Below, one piece after another: positions 1-5,757 of a stretch of DNA of 6,357 nt. Numbering within the stretch: position 1 is the stretch's first letter; each line of letters starts with the position of its first letter. Source of the stretch: Cyclobacteriaceae bacterium (GTDB lineage Bacteria; Bacteroidota; Bacteroidia; Cytophagales; Cyclobacteriaceae); the NCBI GenBank assembly GCA_013140395.1, contig JABFSY010000476.1:1-6357 (forward strand). The letters are read 5' to 3'. Below the pieces are notes generated by a model, which did no database searches, was not told where the DNA came from, and saw only the letters and a list, made by a program, of their open reading frames with translations. A program made the position numbers and the translations under genes.

Positions 1-396
1 GCCAGAGGTGAGAAAGAATCGAAAGTCGTTCGGAAAGGAAACGAAGTGCATGTATACATGACCGCCATTCGCTCGCACTTAACACCAGAAAACATTGAAG
101 GCATCAAGATGGGTGATGTGGTGTACTTCCATGTTACTAATTTGGAACAAGACTGGGATGTGCCACATGGCTTTGCTGTGAAAGGTGCAGCAAATGCAGA
201 GATACTCATCATGCCAGGCGAAACGCAGACATTGAAATGGACACCCGATGAGGTCGGTGTGGTACCTTTTTATTGTACTGATTTTTGTTCAGCACTGCAC
301 CAAGAGATGCAAGGATATGCTCGCGTATCGCCCGCAGGCAGTAATGTGCCACTCAAATTCTCTACCGGTGTAGTGGAGGAGACCGGCTCAAAGTAA
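1..396 (+). CDS. nosZ: Nitrous oxide reductase NosZ, C-terminal CuA domain (5' partial)
   Basis: This is the last 131 residues of NosZ, the periplasmic multicopper enzyme that reduces N2O to N2. The reading frame is open from base 1, so the gene starts upstream of the window; the GTG at 46 is an internal codon. The fragment is the cupredoxin-like CuA electron-entry domain. It contains the segment VHVYMTAIRSH, the segment TNLEQDWDVPHGF with ligand His56 of the fragment, and the CuA loop CTDFCSALHQEM, which supplies Cys92, Cys96, His100 and Met103. In the well-studied clade I enzymes the loop reads C-x-W-F-C; here Asp stands at the Trp position, as known for clade II (atypical) NosZ. The catalytic CuZ propeller and the signal peptide lie outside the window, so the export route (Sec in most clade II enzymes) cannot be checked. 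An intrinsic terminator starts 28 bases after the stop codon. Identification is very secure. Confidence 0.97.
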   Translation, partial: ARGEKESKVVRKGNEVHVYMTAIRSHLTPENIEGIKMGDVVYFHVTNLEQDWDVPHGFAVKGAANAEILIMPGETQTLKWTPDEVGVVPFYCTDFCSALHQEMQGYARVSPAGSNVPLKFSTGVVEETGSK

Positions 397-424
397 GTAA
401 GTTTCATAGTTTACAGGTTTGAGT

Positions 425-453
425 AGGGCGCCTCGGCTTTGGGGCGCCTTTTT
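425..453 (+). terminator. Rho-independent terminator after nosZ
   Basis: The GC-rich arms GGCGCC (427-432) and GGCGCC (443-448) pair perfectly. The stem extends inward through a T-G and a C-G pair and outward through a G-T and an A-T pair, closes a six-base loop (GGCTTT, 435-440) and runs into five T residues (449-453). It lies just after the nosZ stop codon and about 95 bases before the next gene. It should end most nosZ transcripts, or act as a partial terminator that keeps the maturation genes at a lower level than nosZ. Confidence 0.88.
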
Positions 454-547
454 ACCTTGTACCACGAAGCCATGAGTGTAACAGTTGATTTTTTATGGTG
501 CAAGAGAGTTGAAAATTTGACAATGGCGCAGTAGTAACAAAACACAA
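454..547 (+). other. Leader/promoter region between nosZ terminator and membrane-protein gene
   Basis: About 94 bases separate the terminator from the next start codon, so a promoter for the 548-4280 unit would be expected here. The stretch is AT-rich. A sequence AAAATTTG at 512-519 loosely resembles the Bacteroidetes -7 element (TAnnTTTG), but no well-spaced -33 TTG partner was found. No clear FNR-type palindrome is present, and no Shine-Dalgarno sequence precedes the ATG at 548; the start is preceded by the A-rich ACAAAACACAA. Promoter activity is inferred only from position. Confidence 0.3.
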
Positions 548-1120
548 ATGAAATCTTTAAAACCTATTACACGAATTGCAGTCGGTCTTTCAGCCCTTGC
601 ACTCATCTCAGCTTATTTTGTACCACTGTGGCAGATCCTGATGTGGGCACCGCAGTACCCCGAGGGATTGGAAATGAAAATCTGGATCAACACACTGACA
701 GGCGATGTAAGAACCATCAGCGCCTTAAATCATTATATTGGTATGAAAACCATTGAGGTAAGTATGTTCCCTGAATTTGGGTACATGATTTATTTAGTTG
801 GTGCAATAATTGGAATTGGGTTATTGGCAGCCATCACCAATAAACGATTTATGCTCCTCGCTTATCTATCGGTTATTTTATTGGCGGGTGTTGGTGCATT
901 GGTAGATTTTTATTTGTGGGGATACGATTACGGACATAACTTAAATCCAGAGGCACCCATCAAAATCGAAGGGATGTCTTATCAGCCACCGTTGATTGGT
1001 ACAAAAGTATTGTTGAACTTCACTGCCTTCTCCGGCCCCGATATTGGCGGTTGGATTTTTATTGGAGTAGGTGTATTGCTTGGAGGTCTGGTTTTTTATG
1101 AATGGAGAAAAAAGCAATAA
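548..1120 (+). CDS. Uncharacterised nos-cluster membrane protein (NosB-like candidate)
   Basis: The product is a 190-residue integral membrane protein with about four predicted helices, near residues 8-30, 78-97, 101-125 and 165-186. Two polar loops probably face the periplasm. The first (31-77) carries WAPQYPEGL and LNHYIGM (60-66). The second (126-164) carries DYGHNLNPEAP (127-137) and YQPPLIG. His62, Met66 and His130 in these loops are plausible metal or haem ligands, but this is inference. The gene sits between nosZ and nosL and is nearly fused to nosL, with its stop codon 5 bases before the preferred nosL start. Clade II nos clusters are known to carry an uncharacterised membrane-protein gene called nosB near nosZ. 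Whether this is a true NosB orthologue cannot be decided from sequence alone, so no symbol is given. The ATG at 548 gives a normal membrane-protein N-terminus. Likely roles are quinol/electron transfer to NosZ or copper delivery; neither is shown. Confidence 0.9.
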   Translation: MKSLKPITRIAVGLSALALISAYFVPLWQILMWAPQYPEGLEMKIWINTLTGDVRTISALNHYIGMKTIEVSMFPEFGYMIYLVGAIIGIGLLAAITNKRFMLLAYLSVILLAGVGALVDFYLWGYDYGHNLNPEAPIKIEGMSYQPPLIGTKVLLNFTAFSGPDIGGWIFIGVGVLLGGLVFYEWRKKQ

Positions 1121-1125
1121 TTTGT

Positions 1126-1569
1126 ATGAAGATATTGATTTCAGTCTTTAGCGCATCTCTATTGATTTTATCTACTAGCGCTTGTTCAACAGACCCGGAG
1201 CCATTGATTTATGGCACAGATGTCTGTCACTTTTGCAAGATGACTTTGATGGACAAAAAATTTGGCGCAGAGTTAGTCACCAAAAAAGGAAAAGTGTACA
1301 AGTTCGATGACATGAATTGCTTTTTGAATTTTTATAATTCCGGCTATGAGCCGATAGAGGGCTTTAAGCACAAGCTAGTGGTTGACTACGCCAATCCCGG
1401 TAAACTCATAGATGCAACCAATTCATTTTATTTAAAATCGGCAGTCATCCGCAGTCCTATGAATGGCCAAGTGGCCGCCTTTGAATCGAAAGCAAGTATG
1501 GATATCTTTAAGAAAGATTGGAAAGCCATTTATTTGGGCTGGGGAGAAGTAACCACGCAATACAAGTAA
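1126..1569 (+). CDS. nosL: NosL, copper-binding outer-face lipoprotein
   Basis: NosL is a copper(I) chaperone lipoprotein needed to load the copper centres of NosZ. The frame is open from an ATG at 1102, but the ATG at 1126 is preferred. It gives a compact signal peptide (KILISVFSASLLILSTSA) that ends at lipidated Cys20, and it lies 5 bases after the preceding stop, whereas 1102 lies inside the upstream gene. The lipobox (T-S-A-C) is relaxed at -3, which is common in Bacteroidetes. The mature 128 residues show the NosL hallmark CHFCKM (34-39, the C-x-x-C-x-M copper motif). After it come FGAEL and KFDDMNC (59-65), and near the C-terminus come residues typical of the family (SPMNGQVAAFES). The stop codon overlaps the nosD start as TAATG, so the two genes are probably translationally coupled. 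Identification is secure; the exact start is slightly less so. Confidence 0.95.
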   Translation: MKILISVFSASLLILSTSACSTDPEPLIYGTDVCHFCKMTLMDKKFGAELVTKKGKVYKFDDMNCFLNFYNSGYEPIEGFKHKLVVDYANPGKLIDATNSFYLKSAVIRSPMNGQVAAFESKASMDIFKKDWKAIYLGWGEVTTQYK

Positions 1570-2807
1570 TGCGTGTGCTTGTCTTATATCTGTTACTGGG
1601 CTGTAGCTTATCTGCTTTTGGCAAGACGTGGGTTGTCGATCAGAATGGAAAATTAAATTCGATTAAATCAACAATTGCTCATTCAGCCGATGGCGACACC
1701 ATTCGCATCATGAAGGGCATTTACAAAGAAGGCAACTTGTTGATCCAGAAGTCAATTGTTGTTATCGGAATCGATTACCCAGTTTTGGATGGAGAAAATA
1801 AATATGAAATTTTTACGATTGCTGCCAACGATGTTTCCATAATTGGCTTGCGGATGATTAATACCGGAGTAGGTAGTATCAATGATATTTCGGCTATCAA
1901 CGCAATTGAATCAAAGCGACTAAAAGTGATCAATAATCAATTTCAAAATACGTTCTTCGGAATACATCTGTCAAATTGCTGGGGTAGTCTAGTAGAAGGG
2001 AATTTACTTCATTCAGACACAGAAGCCGAGCACCAAATAGGAAATGGCATTCATGCCTGGAAGTGTGATTCCCTTACCATTCGAAGAAATAAAGTCAGCG
2101 GCCACCGTGATGGTATTTATTTTGAGTTTGTTACCAACTCATTGGTAGAGAATAATTTTAGTCACCATAATATGCGTTATGGATTACATTTTATGTTTTC
2201 GCACAACGATGAGTATCGATCCAATATTTTTCAAAACAATGGAGCGGGCGTGGCAGTCATGTACACAAAGCATGTGAAGATGATCAGCAATCGGTTTGAA
2301 GACAATTGGGGATCTTCCTCTTATGGTTTGCTACTTAAAGACATTGGAGATGCTGATATTCAGCTTAACCACTTTGGCAGGAATACAGTTGCTGTCTACA
2401 TGGAAGGCTCAAGCCGTTGTCATTTCACACAAAATATTTTTAGTGGGAATGGCTGGGCAGTAAAAATGCAAGCCAATTGCGATGAGAACATTTATTCGAA
2501 AAATAGTTTCTTATCCAACACGTTTGACATGGCTACCAATGGATCTTTGGTTTTGAATACGGTGGATTCAAATTATTGGGATAAATACGAAGGCTACGAT
2601 TTAGATAATGATAAGGTGGGAGATGTTCCCTATCATCCGGTGAGTCTGTATTCGATGGTAGTTGAGAAAATGCCTGCAGCAGTCATGTTGTGGCGTAGCT
2701 TTTTGGTTTACATGCTTGACCGAACTGAAAAAGTAGTTCCTTCTATCACACCAGAAAATTTGGTAGACCTTCATCCAGCTATGCGCAATTATGATTACAG
2801 TTTCTAA
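1569..2807 (+). CDS. nosD: NosD, periplasmic beta-helix copper-maturation protein
   Basis: NosD is a 412-residue periplasmic protein that works with the NosFY transporter and NosL in assembling the NosZ copper sites. The start at 1569 overlaps the nosL stop (TAATG) and gives a short Sec signal peptide ending around SAFG-K (residue 18). A longer frame from 1518 lies inside nosL and has no signal-like N-terminus. Residues from about 35 to 330 form a run of right-handed beta-helix (CASH/NosD) repeats rich in N-x-F and G-I-x-x, such as NQFQNTFFGI, NNFSHHNMRYGLHF and NRFEDNWGSSSYGL. The C-terminal tail is characteristic of NosD: NYWDKYEGYDLDND (335-348), followed by GDVPYHPV, the WRSFLVYMLDRTEK segment and DLHPAM. 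The 3' end overlaps nosF by 17 bases. Length and motifs are normal for an intact NosD. Confidence 0.96.
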   Translation: MRVLVLYLLLGCSLSAFGKTWVVDQNGKLNSIKSTIAHSADGDTIRIMKGIYKEGNLLIQKSIVVIGIDYPVLDGENKYEIFTIAANDVSIIGLRMINTGVGSINDISAINAIESKRLKVINNQFQNTFFGIHLSNCWGSLVEGNLLHSDTEAEHQIGNGIHAWKCDSLTIRRNKVSGHRDGIYFEFVTNSLVENNFSHHNMRYGLHFMFSHNDEYRSNIFQNNGAGVAVMYTKHVKMISNRFEDNWGSSSYGLLLKDIGDADIQLNHFGRNTVAVYMEGSSRCHFTQNIFSGNGWAVKMQANCDENIYSKNSFLSNTFDMATNGSLVLNTVDSNYWDKYEGYDLDNDKVGDVPYHPVSLYSMVVEKMPAAVMLWRSFLVYMLDRTEKVVPSITPENLVDLHPAMRNYDYSF

Positions 2808-3516
2808 CCTGGGAAAGAAGTTTGGGAAGTTGGAAGTATTGAAATCGATACAGGTCGATTTTAATCATGGCAGTTCATATGCCATGATCGGGCCCAATGG
2901 CTCCGGTAAAACTACTTTGATCAAATGTATTTTAGGTATGGTGATCCCTGATACGGGAATCATAACGGTAAACGGAAAGCCCATCGCCAATGATTGGAGC
3001 TATCGCAATCTTATTGGCTATATGCCGCAGATTGGCCGATATCCTGATCAGATGAAAATTGGACAAATCTTTGATATGATTCGCGACCTACGGCAAGACC
3101 AATCTCATATGGATGAAGATTTGATTAGGGAGTTTAAGTTGGTTCAGATGAGGGACAAGCGTATGCACACCTTGTCTGGCGGCACACGGCAAAAAGTAAG
3201 TGCGTCACTAGCGTTTTTATTTAATCCCCGCATCATGATTCTGGATGAGCCTACTGCTGGATTGGACCCAATTGCCGTAGAAATTTTAAAGGAGAAGATT
3301 CTGGCCGAAAAGAATAAGGATCGCACGTTTCTGATTACTTCTCACATCATGAGCGACCTCGATGAATTGACATCAAATGTAGTTTATCTGGAAGAAGGTA
3401 GGATATTATTTAATGACACGATTGATTTACTAAAAGAAGAGACAGGCGAAGTAAAACTTGGAAAAGCGATTGCCTCCGTTATGAAGCGAAACTTAAAGGA
3501 TGCAGAAAAGGTATGA
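2791..3516 (+). CDS. nosF: NosF, ABC transporter ATPase
   Basis: NosF is the cytoplasmic ATPase of the NosFY transporter that powers maturation of the copper centres of NosZ; sulfur-species or copper transport has been discussed for it. All ABC motifs are present in the 241 residues: Walker A GPNGSGKT (34-41), Q-loop Gln80, signature LSGGT (128-132), Walker B IMILDE (148-153), D-loop GLDP (157-160) and switch His185. The protein is shorter than the roughly 300-residue proteobacterial NosF, mainly at the C-terminus, and complete in its catalytic core. The ATG at 2791 lies inside the end of nosD (17-base overlap). It is well supported, since the next Met is at residue 32, beyond the first beta strands. 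The stop overlaps the nosY start as ATGA. Confidence 0.96.
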   Translation: MITVSNLGKKFGKLEVLKSIQVDFNHGSSYAMIGPNGSGKTTLIKCILGMVIPDTGIITVNGKPIANDWSYRNLIGYMPQIGRYPDQMKIGQIFDMIRDLRQDQSHMDEDLIREFKLVQMRDKRMHTLSGGTRQKVSASLAFLFNPRIMILDEPTAGLDPIAVEILKEKILAEKNKDRTFLITSHIMSDLDELTSNVVYLEEGRILFNDTIDLLKEETGEVKLGKAIASVMKRNLKDAEKV

Positions 3517-4280
3517 TAAAGATTGCCAAATATATCTTGTACGATATTCTGCGAAATCGGTTTGTCATGCTATACACTCTTTTTTTGTTAGTTGTTACTT
3601 TCAGTATGTTCAGCCTCGACAGCGACCCCGGGAAAGCAACCTTAAGCTTGTTAAATATCATTCTTTTGGTAGTTCCCTTGGTGAGCATCATTTTTACGAC
3701 CATCCATTTTTATAATTCGTATGAGTTTATTGAGTTACTTCTGGCACAACCGGTCAGTCGTAAGACAATTTATTTTGCAGAGTATTTTTCCATTTCGATG
3801 GCACTGGCCACGGCCTATATCGTTGGTGTCGCCATTCCCATGCTACTGTTGAATTTTAGCGAGAGCTCTTTTTACCTCATCATTGCGGGACTTTTATTGA
3901 CCTTCGTTTTTGTCGCGCTGGCTTTCGCGGCTTCTGTTTCTACCCGCGATAAGGCAAAGGCAATTGGGGTGGCCCTGTTGTTTTGGTTTTACTTCACCTT
4001 GATTTACGATGGCTTGATTTTATATGTCATCTACAGTTTTAGCGATTACCCTTTGGATAAAGTAACATTAGCAATGGTTTCTCTCAACCCCATTGATCTC
4101 GCTCGTATTATCATCTTATTGAAATTGGATTTGTCAGCATTAATGGGATATACCGGAGCCTTCTATAAAAATTTCTTTGGCAGTAGTGTAGGCGTTATTT
4201 ATTCCGTTTTGTTTTTGCTGGTTTGGGCACTGGCCCCTTTGCTACTGGCCATGAGAAGGTTCGTGAGAAAAGATATTTAA
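3513..4280 (+). CDS. nosY: NosY, ABC-2 type permease
   Basis: NosY is the membrane partner of NosF and, in characterised systems, interacts with NosD in the periplasm. The 255-residue protein has about six hydrophobic helices, near residues 17-35, 47-65, 92-113, 118-142, 149-174 and 228-247. Between helices 2 and 3 lies the segment YEFIELLLAQPVSR (70-83), typical of the coupling region of NosY/ABC-2 permeases. The family-typical LNPIDLARI (191-199), followed by LDLSALMGYTGA and a FFGSSVG segment, is also present. The start codon overlaps the nosF stop (ATGA), so translation is probably coupled. Nothing is missing relative to family members of this size. No hairpin terminator with a T-run follows, so some transcription may read into the downstream genes. 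Confidence 0.94.
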   Translation: MIKIAKYILYDILRNRFVMLYTLFLLVVTFSMFSLDSDPGKATLSLLNIILLVVPLVSIIFTTIHFYNSYEFIELLLAQPVSRKTIYFAEYFSISMALATAYIVGVAIPMLLLNFSESSFYLIIAGLLLTFVFVALAFAASVSTRDKAKAIGVALLFWFYFTLIYDGLILYVIYSFSDYPLDKVTLAMVSLNPIDLARIIILLKLDLSALMGYTGAFYKNFFGSSVGVIYSVLFLLVWALAPLLLAMRRFVRKDI

Positions 4281-4288
4281 GACTGGTT

Positions 4289-4302
4289 ATGATTAGAATC
4301 AT
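4289..4302 (+). repeat. Small palindrome ATGATT-AG-AATCAT
   Basis: The perfect 6-base arms around a 2-base centre start 9 bases after nosY ends. The position could fit an operator or a weak hairpin at the nosY 3' end; there is no T-run, so it is not an intrinsic terminator. It could be chance in AT-rich DNA. Confidence 0.3.
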
Positions 4303-4321
4303 GTTTAAATACCTAGAAAAA

Positions 4322-4333
4322 CGAAATATTTCG
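4322..4333 (+). repeat. Small palindrome CGAAATATTTCG
   Basis: This 12-base perfect palindrome lies midway between the other two inverted repeats in the nosY-FAS1 gap. A dimeric repressor or activator could bind it, but no family consensus is recognised, and chance is possible. Confidence 0.3.
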
Positions 4334-4346
4334 ACTGTTAAGCGAA

Positions 4347-4364
4347 AAATGACCATTGTCATTT
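4347..4364 (+). promoter_or_regulatory. Candidate Crp/Fnr-family (FNR/DNR-like) operator
   Basis: The perfect inverted repeat AAATGAC-CATT-GTCATTT has 7-base arms and a 4-base spacer. Its core ATGAC-N4-GTCAT has the same length and spacing as FNR boxes (TTGAT-N4-ATCAA) and DNR/NNR boxes (TTGAC-N4-GTCAA), differing from the latter only at the outermost base pair. It lies 64 bases before the start of the FAS1 gene. If it acted at about -41.5, as class II Crp/Fnr activators do, transcription would start near 4397. The regulator itself is not in the window, so assignment to an oxygen- or NO-responsive protein is inference. Confidence 0.45.
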
Positions 4365-4428
4365 CCCATAAATGTAGGAAACTTCAACTTGCTTGAAATA
4401 AAACCTATTAAACTTAAACACTAACAAT

Positions 4429-4995
4429 ATGAGAATTCAAAAATCATTTCTTGCCATTGCTCTTTCGATATCTCTGATAGCTGCTTCTTGTGGAGGTGGT
4501 GGAACAACGGAAAAAACTTCTTCGGTGGCGGAGGCTCCTGTAGGCGGAGGCCAATCAGCCGTTCAAGATGACGTATCACAAAAAGATGTTGTGCGTGTAG
4601 CGGTGGGATCAGCTGCACACACCACGTTGGTAACTGCATTAAAGACTGCAGAGTATGTAGATGTGCTTTCGAATGCAGGACCTTTTACGGTGTTCGCGCC
4701 CACCAACGATGCATTCAATTTATTACCGGCTGGTACAGTAGAAGGCTTGTTGAAGCCTGAAAGTAAGGAGGCACTGCGCAACATTTTGGAATACCATGTA
4801 GCCGTAGGGGTTTATAAACTGGAGAACCTGAAAGACGGACAAACCATCAATCAGGTAAATCTTGACAATGTAACCATTGGCGTGAAAGACGGAAAGTATA
4901 CTGTTAATGGGGCAAATATTGTAGGAACGGTTCCTGCTTCAAATGGAGTTGTGTATGTAGTGGATGCTGTATTGTTGCCTCCGGCTAAAAAATAA
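4429..4995 (+). CDS. FAS1 (fasciclin) domain lipoprotein
   Basis: This is a 188-residue surface or periplasmic lipoprotein. Its signal peptide ends in IAAS before lipidated Cys21, which is followed by a Gly4 stretch and a flexible Thr/Ser/Gly/Ala-rich linker (to about residue 50). One complete FAS1 domain follows. Its H1 motif is FTVFAPTNDAF (86-96), the conserved Tyr-His pair is in EYHV (121-124), and the H2 motif GVVYVVDAVLLPP (173-185) sits at the extreme C-terminus. FAS1 domains usually mediate adhesion or protein-protein contacts; no enzymatic role is evident. It is the first gene of a four-gene unit directly downstream of nosY and has the candidate FNR-like operator in front of it. A role in supporting the N2O or NO machinery at the membrane is only a context-based suggestion. 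The start at 4429 is fixed by the signal peptide. Confidence 0.93.
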   Translation: MRIQKSFLAIALSISLIAASCGGGGTTEKTSSVAEAPVGGGQSAVQDDVSQKDVVRVAVGSAAHTTLVTALKTAEYVDVLSNAGPFTVFAPTNDAFNLLPAGTVEGLLKPESKEALRNILEYHVAVGVYKLENLKDGQTINQVNLDNVTIGVKDGKYTVNGANIVGTVPASNGVVYVVDAVLLPPAKK

Positions 4996-5013
4996 ATTGT
5001 TTATTCGCTCTAA

Positions 5014-5448
5014 ATGAAGTGGCTTATTTTACTCCATGTATTAGGAGCCACGATTTGGGCTGGCGGTCATTTGATCTTATCGATTGGCTTTTTGCCAAAA
5101 GCACTGAAGGAAAAGAATATTCGGGTAATTTTGGATTTTGAGAAGCAATATGAGCTGGTTGGGATACCCGCTCTCTTGCTTCAAGTTATTACCGGTTTCT
5201 GGATGGCTTCGATCTACATCCCATTTGATGACTGGTTCTCACTGGCCACATCCCACCATGCATATCTCTGGATTAAAATTGTTTTATTGCTCAGTACAAT
5301 TGGTTTTGCCATTCATGCTCGACTATTCATTGTTCCAAATTTAACAGTTGAAAAATTACCATCGCTTGCCTTTCATATTATCGTTGCTACGGTCTTAGCG
5401 GTTAGCTTTGTGATCACCGGTTTGAGTTTCAGGTTCACTTATTTTTAA
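5014..5448 (+). CDS. CopD-like four-helix membrane protein
   Basis: This is a 144-residue inner-membrane protein with about four helices, near residues 3-27, 50-69, 84-103 and 117-139. The N-terminal pattern LLHVLGATIWAGGHL puts His8 and His19 on either side of a Trp-x-Gly-Gly turn, as in the CopD/DUF2269 family of small membrane proteins. Further histidines occur at 81-82 (SHHAYLWIK), 101 (IHARL) and 120. Conserved histidines within helices suggest haem or copper binding, by analogy with CopD and HemJ-like proteins, but the ligand cannot be told from the sequence. The start is 18 bases after the FAS1 stop, and the next gene begins only 4 bases after its own stop, so it is part of an operon. 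It may be involved in copper handling or haem-based electron transfer; the exact substrate is unknown. Confidence 0.85.
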   Translation: MKWLILLHVLGATIWAGGHLILSIGFLPKALKEKNIRVILDFEKQYELVGIPALLLQVITGFWMASIYIPFDDWFSLATSHHAYLWIKIVLLLSTIGFAIHARLFIVPNLTVEKLPSLAFHIIVATVLAVSFVITGLSFRFTYF

Positions 5449-5452
5449 GATT

Positions 5453-5752
5453 ATGAATATTGCCAAAGAGATTAAATTTAGCGGGGAGAAACCATTTGTT
5501 CTGGCCATTCGCAATACAGAAACTGCGAATGTTTTTGCAGTCGGTTTGATAAAAGATCAAGTGCTGCCAAAACATAAGACGCAATTGCCAACCTTGCTGA
5601 TTGTACTTCGGGGATCCATCTTGGTTCGGATCAATTCAGAAGAAATAAAACTATCAGCGTTGGATACCTATCAGATACCGATTGACTGTGAGCATGATGT
5701 TACCGGGCTGGATGGGGAAAATATTTTTATGATAACCAAGGAAAAGGTTTAA
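5453..5752 (+). CDS. Small cupin-domain protein
   Basis: This is a 99-residue cytoplasmic protein with a single cupin beta-barrel. Motif 1 appears around VLPKHKTQLPTLLIVLRGSI (37-56) and motif 2 around YQIPIDCEHDVTGLDG (73-88). Of the usual metal ligands only His41 and His81 are evident: the second His and the Glu of G-(x)5-H-x-H-(x)3,4-E are replaced (H-K-T and no Glu). Metal binding may therefore be lost or altered, and the protein may be a sensor, a ligand-binding protein or a reduced-affinity metalloprotein. It sits 4 bases after the CopD-like gene and 5 bases before the truncated haemoglobin gene, so it is almost certainly co-transcribed with both. No specific enzymatic activity can be assigned. 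Confidence 0.85.
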   Translation: MNIAKEIKFSGEKPFVLAIRNTETANVFAVGLIKDQVLPKHKTQLPTLLIVLRGSILVRINSEEIKLSALDTYQIPIDCEHDVTGLDGENIFMITKEKV

Positions 5753-5757
5753 GCTGA

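Larger units (their letters stand above)
4281..4428 (+). promoter_or_regulatory. Intergenic control region upstream of the FAS1 operon
   Basis: This AT-rich 148-base gap is the longest untranslated stretch between intact genes in the window apart from the nosZ-548 gap. It contains three palindromes at 4289-4302, 4322-4333 and 4347-4364, whose centres lie 32 and 28 bases apart. The region just before the start codon (AAACACTAACAAT) is a typical A-rich Bacteroidetes leader without a Shine-Dalgarno sequence. A clear TAnnTTTG -7 element is not visible; the TTGCTTG at 4389-4395 is a poor match. That it contains a promoter is inferred from the gap, the inverted repeats and the change of gene content. 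Confidence 0.5.

Noticed and set aside
46..396. GTG at 46 as the start of an independent 116-residue copper protein
   Set aside because: The frame is open to base 1 and the residues before 46 continue the NosZ sequence, so the GTG is internal.
481..500. TTGAT half-site at 485 as an FNR box before the membrane-protein gene
   Set aside because: The second half (ATCAA) is absent at the required 4-base spacing.
1102..1125. Earlier nosL start at 1102
   Set aside because: It adds eight residues ahead of a complete lipoprotein signal and lies inside the upstream gene; 1126 fits better.
1518..1568. Earlier nosD start at 1518
   Set aside because: It lies wholly within nosL and adds a non-signal-like polar extension ahead of the Sec signal peptide.
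3144..3703. Minus-strand open frames inside nosF and nosY
   Set aside because: They are shadows of the two well-supported genes and have no motifs or start context of their own.
4383..4397. TTCAA-CTTGC-TTGAA inverted repeat before the FAS1 gene
   Set aside because: The arms are only 5 bases in AT-rich DNA, a level expected by chance; not listed as a site.
4991..5005. AATAAA-TTG-TTTATT inverted repeat at the end of the FAS1 gene
   Set aside because: It is all A-T pairs, overlaps the stop codon and has no T-run; too weak for a terminator.
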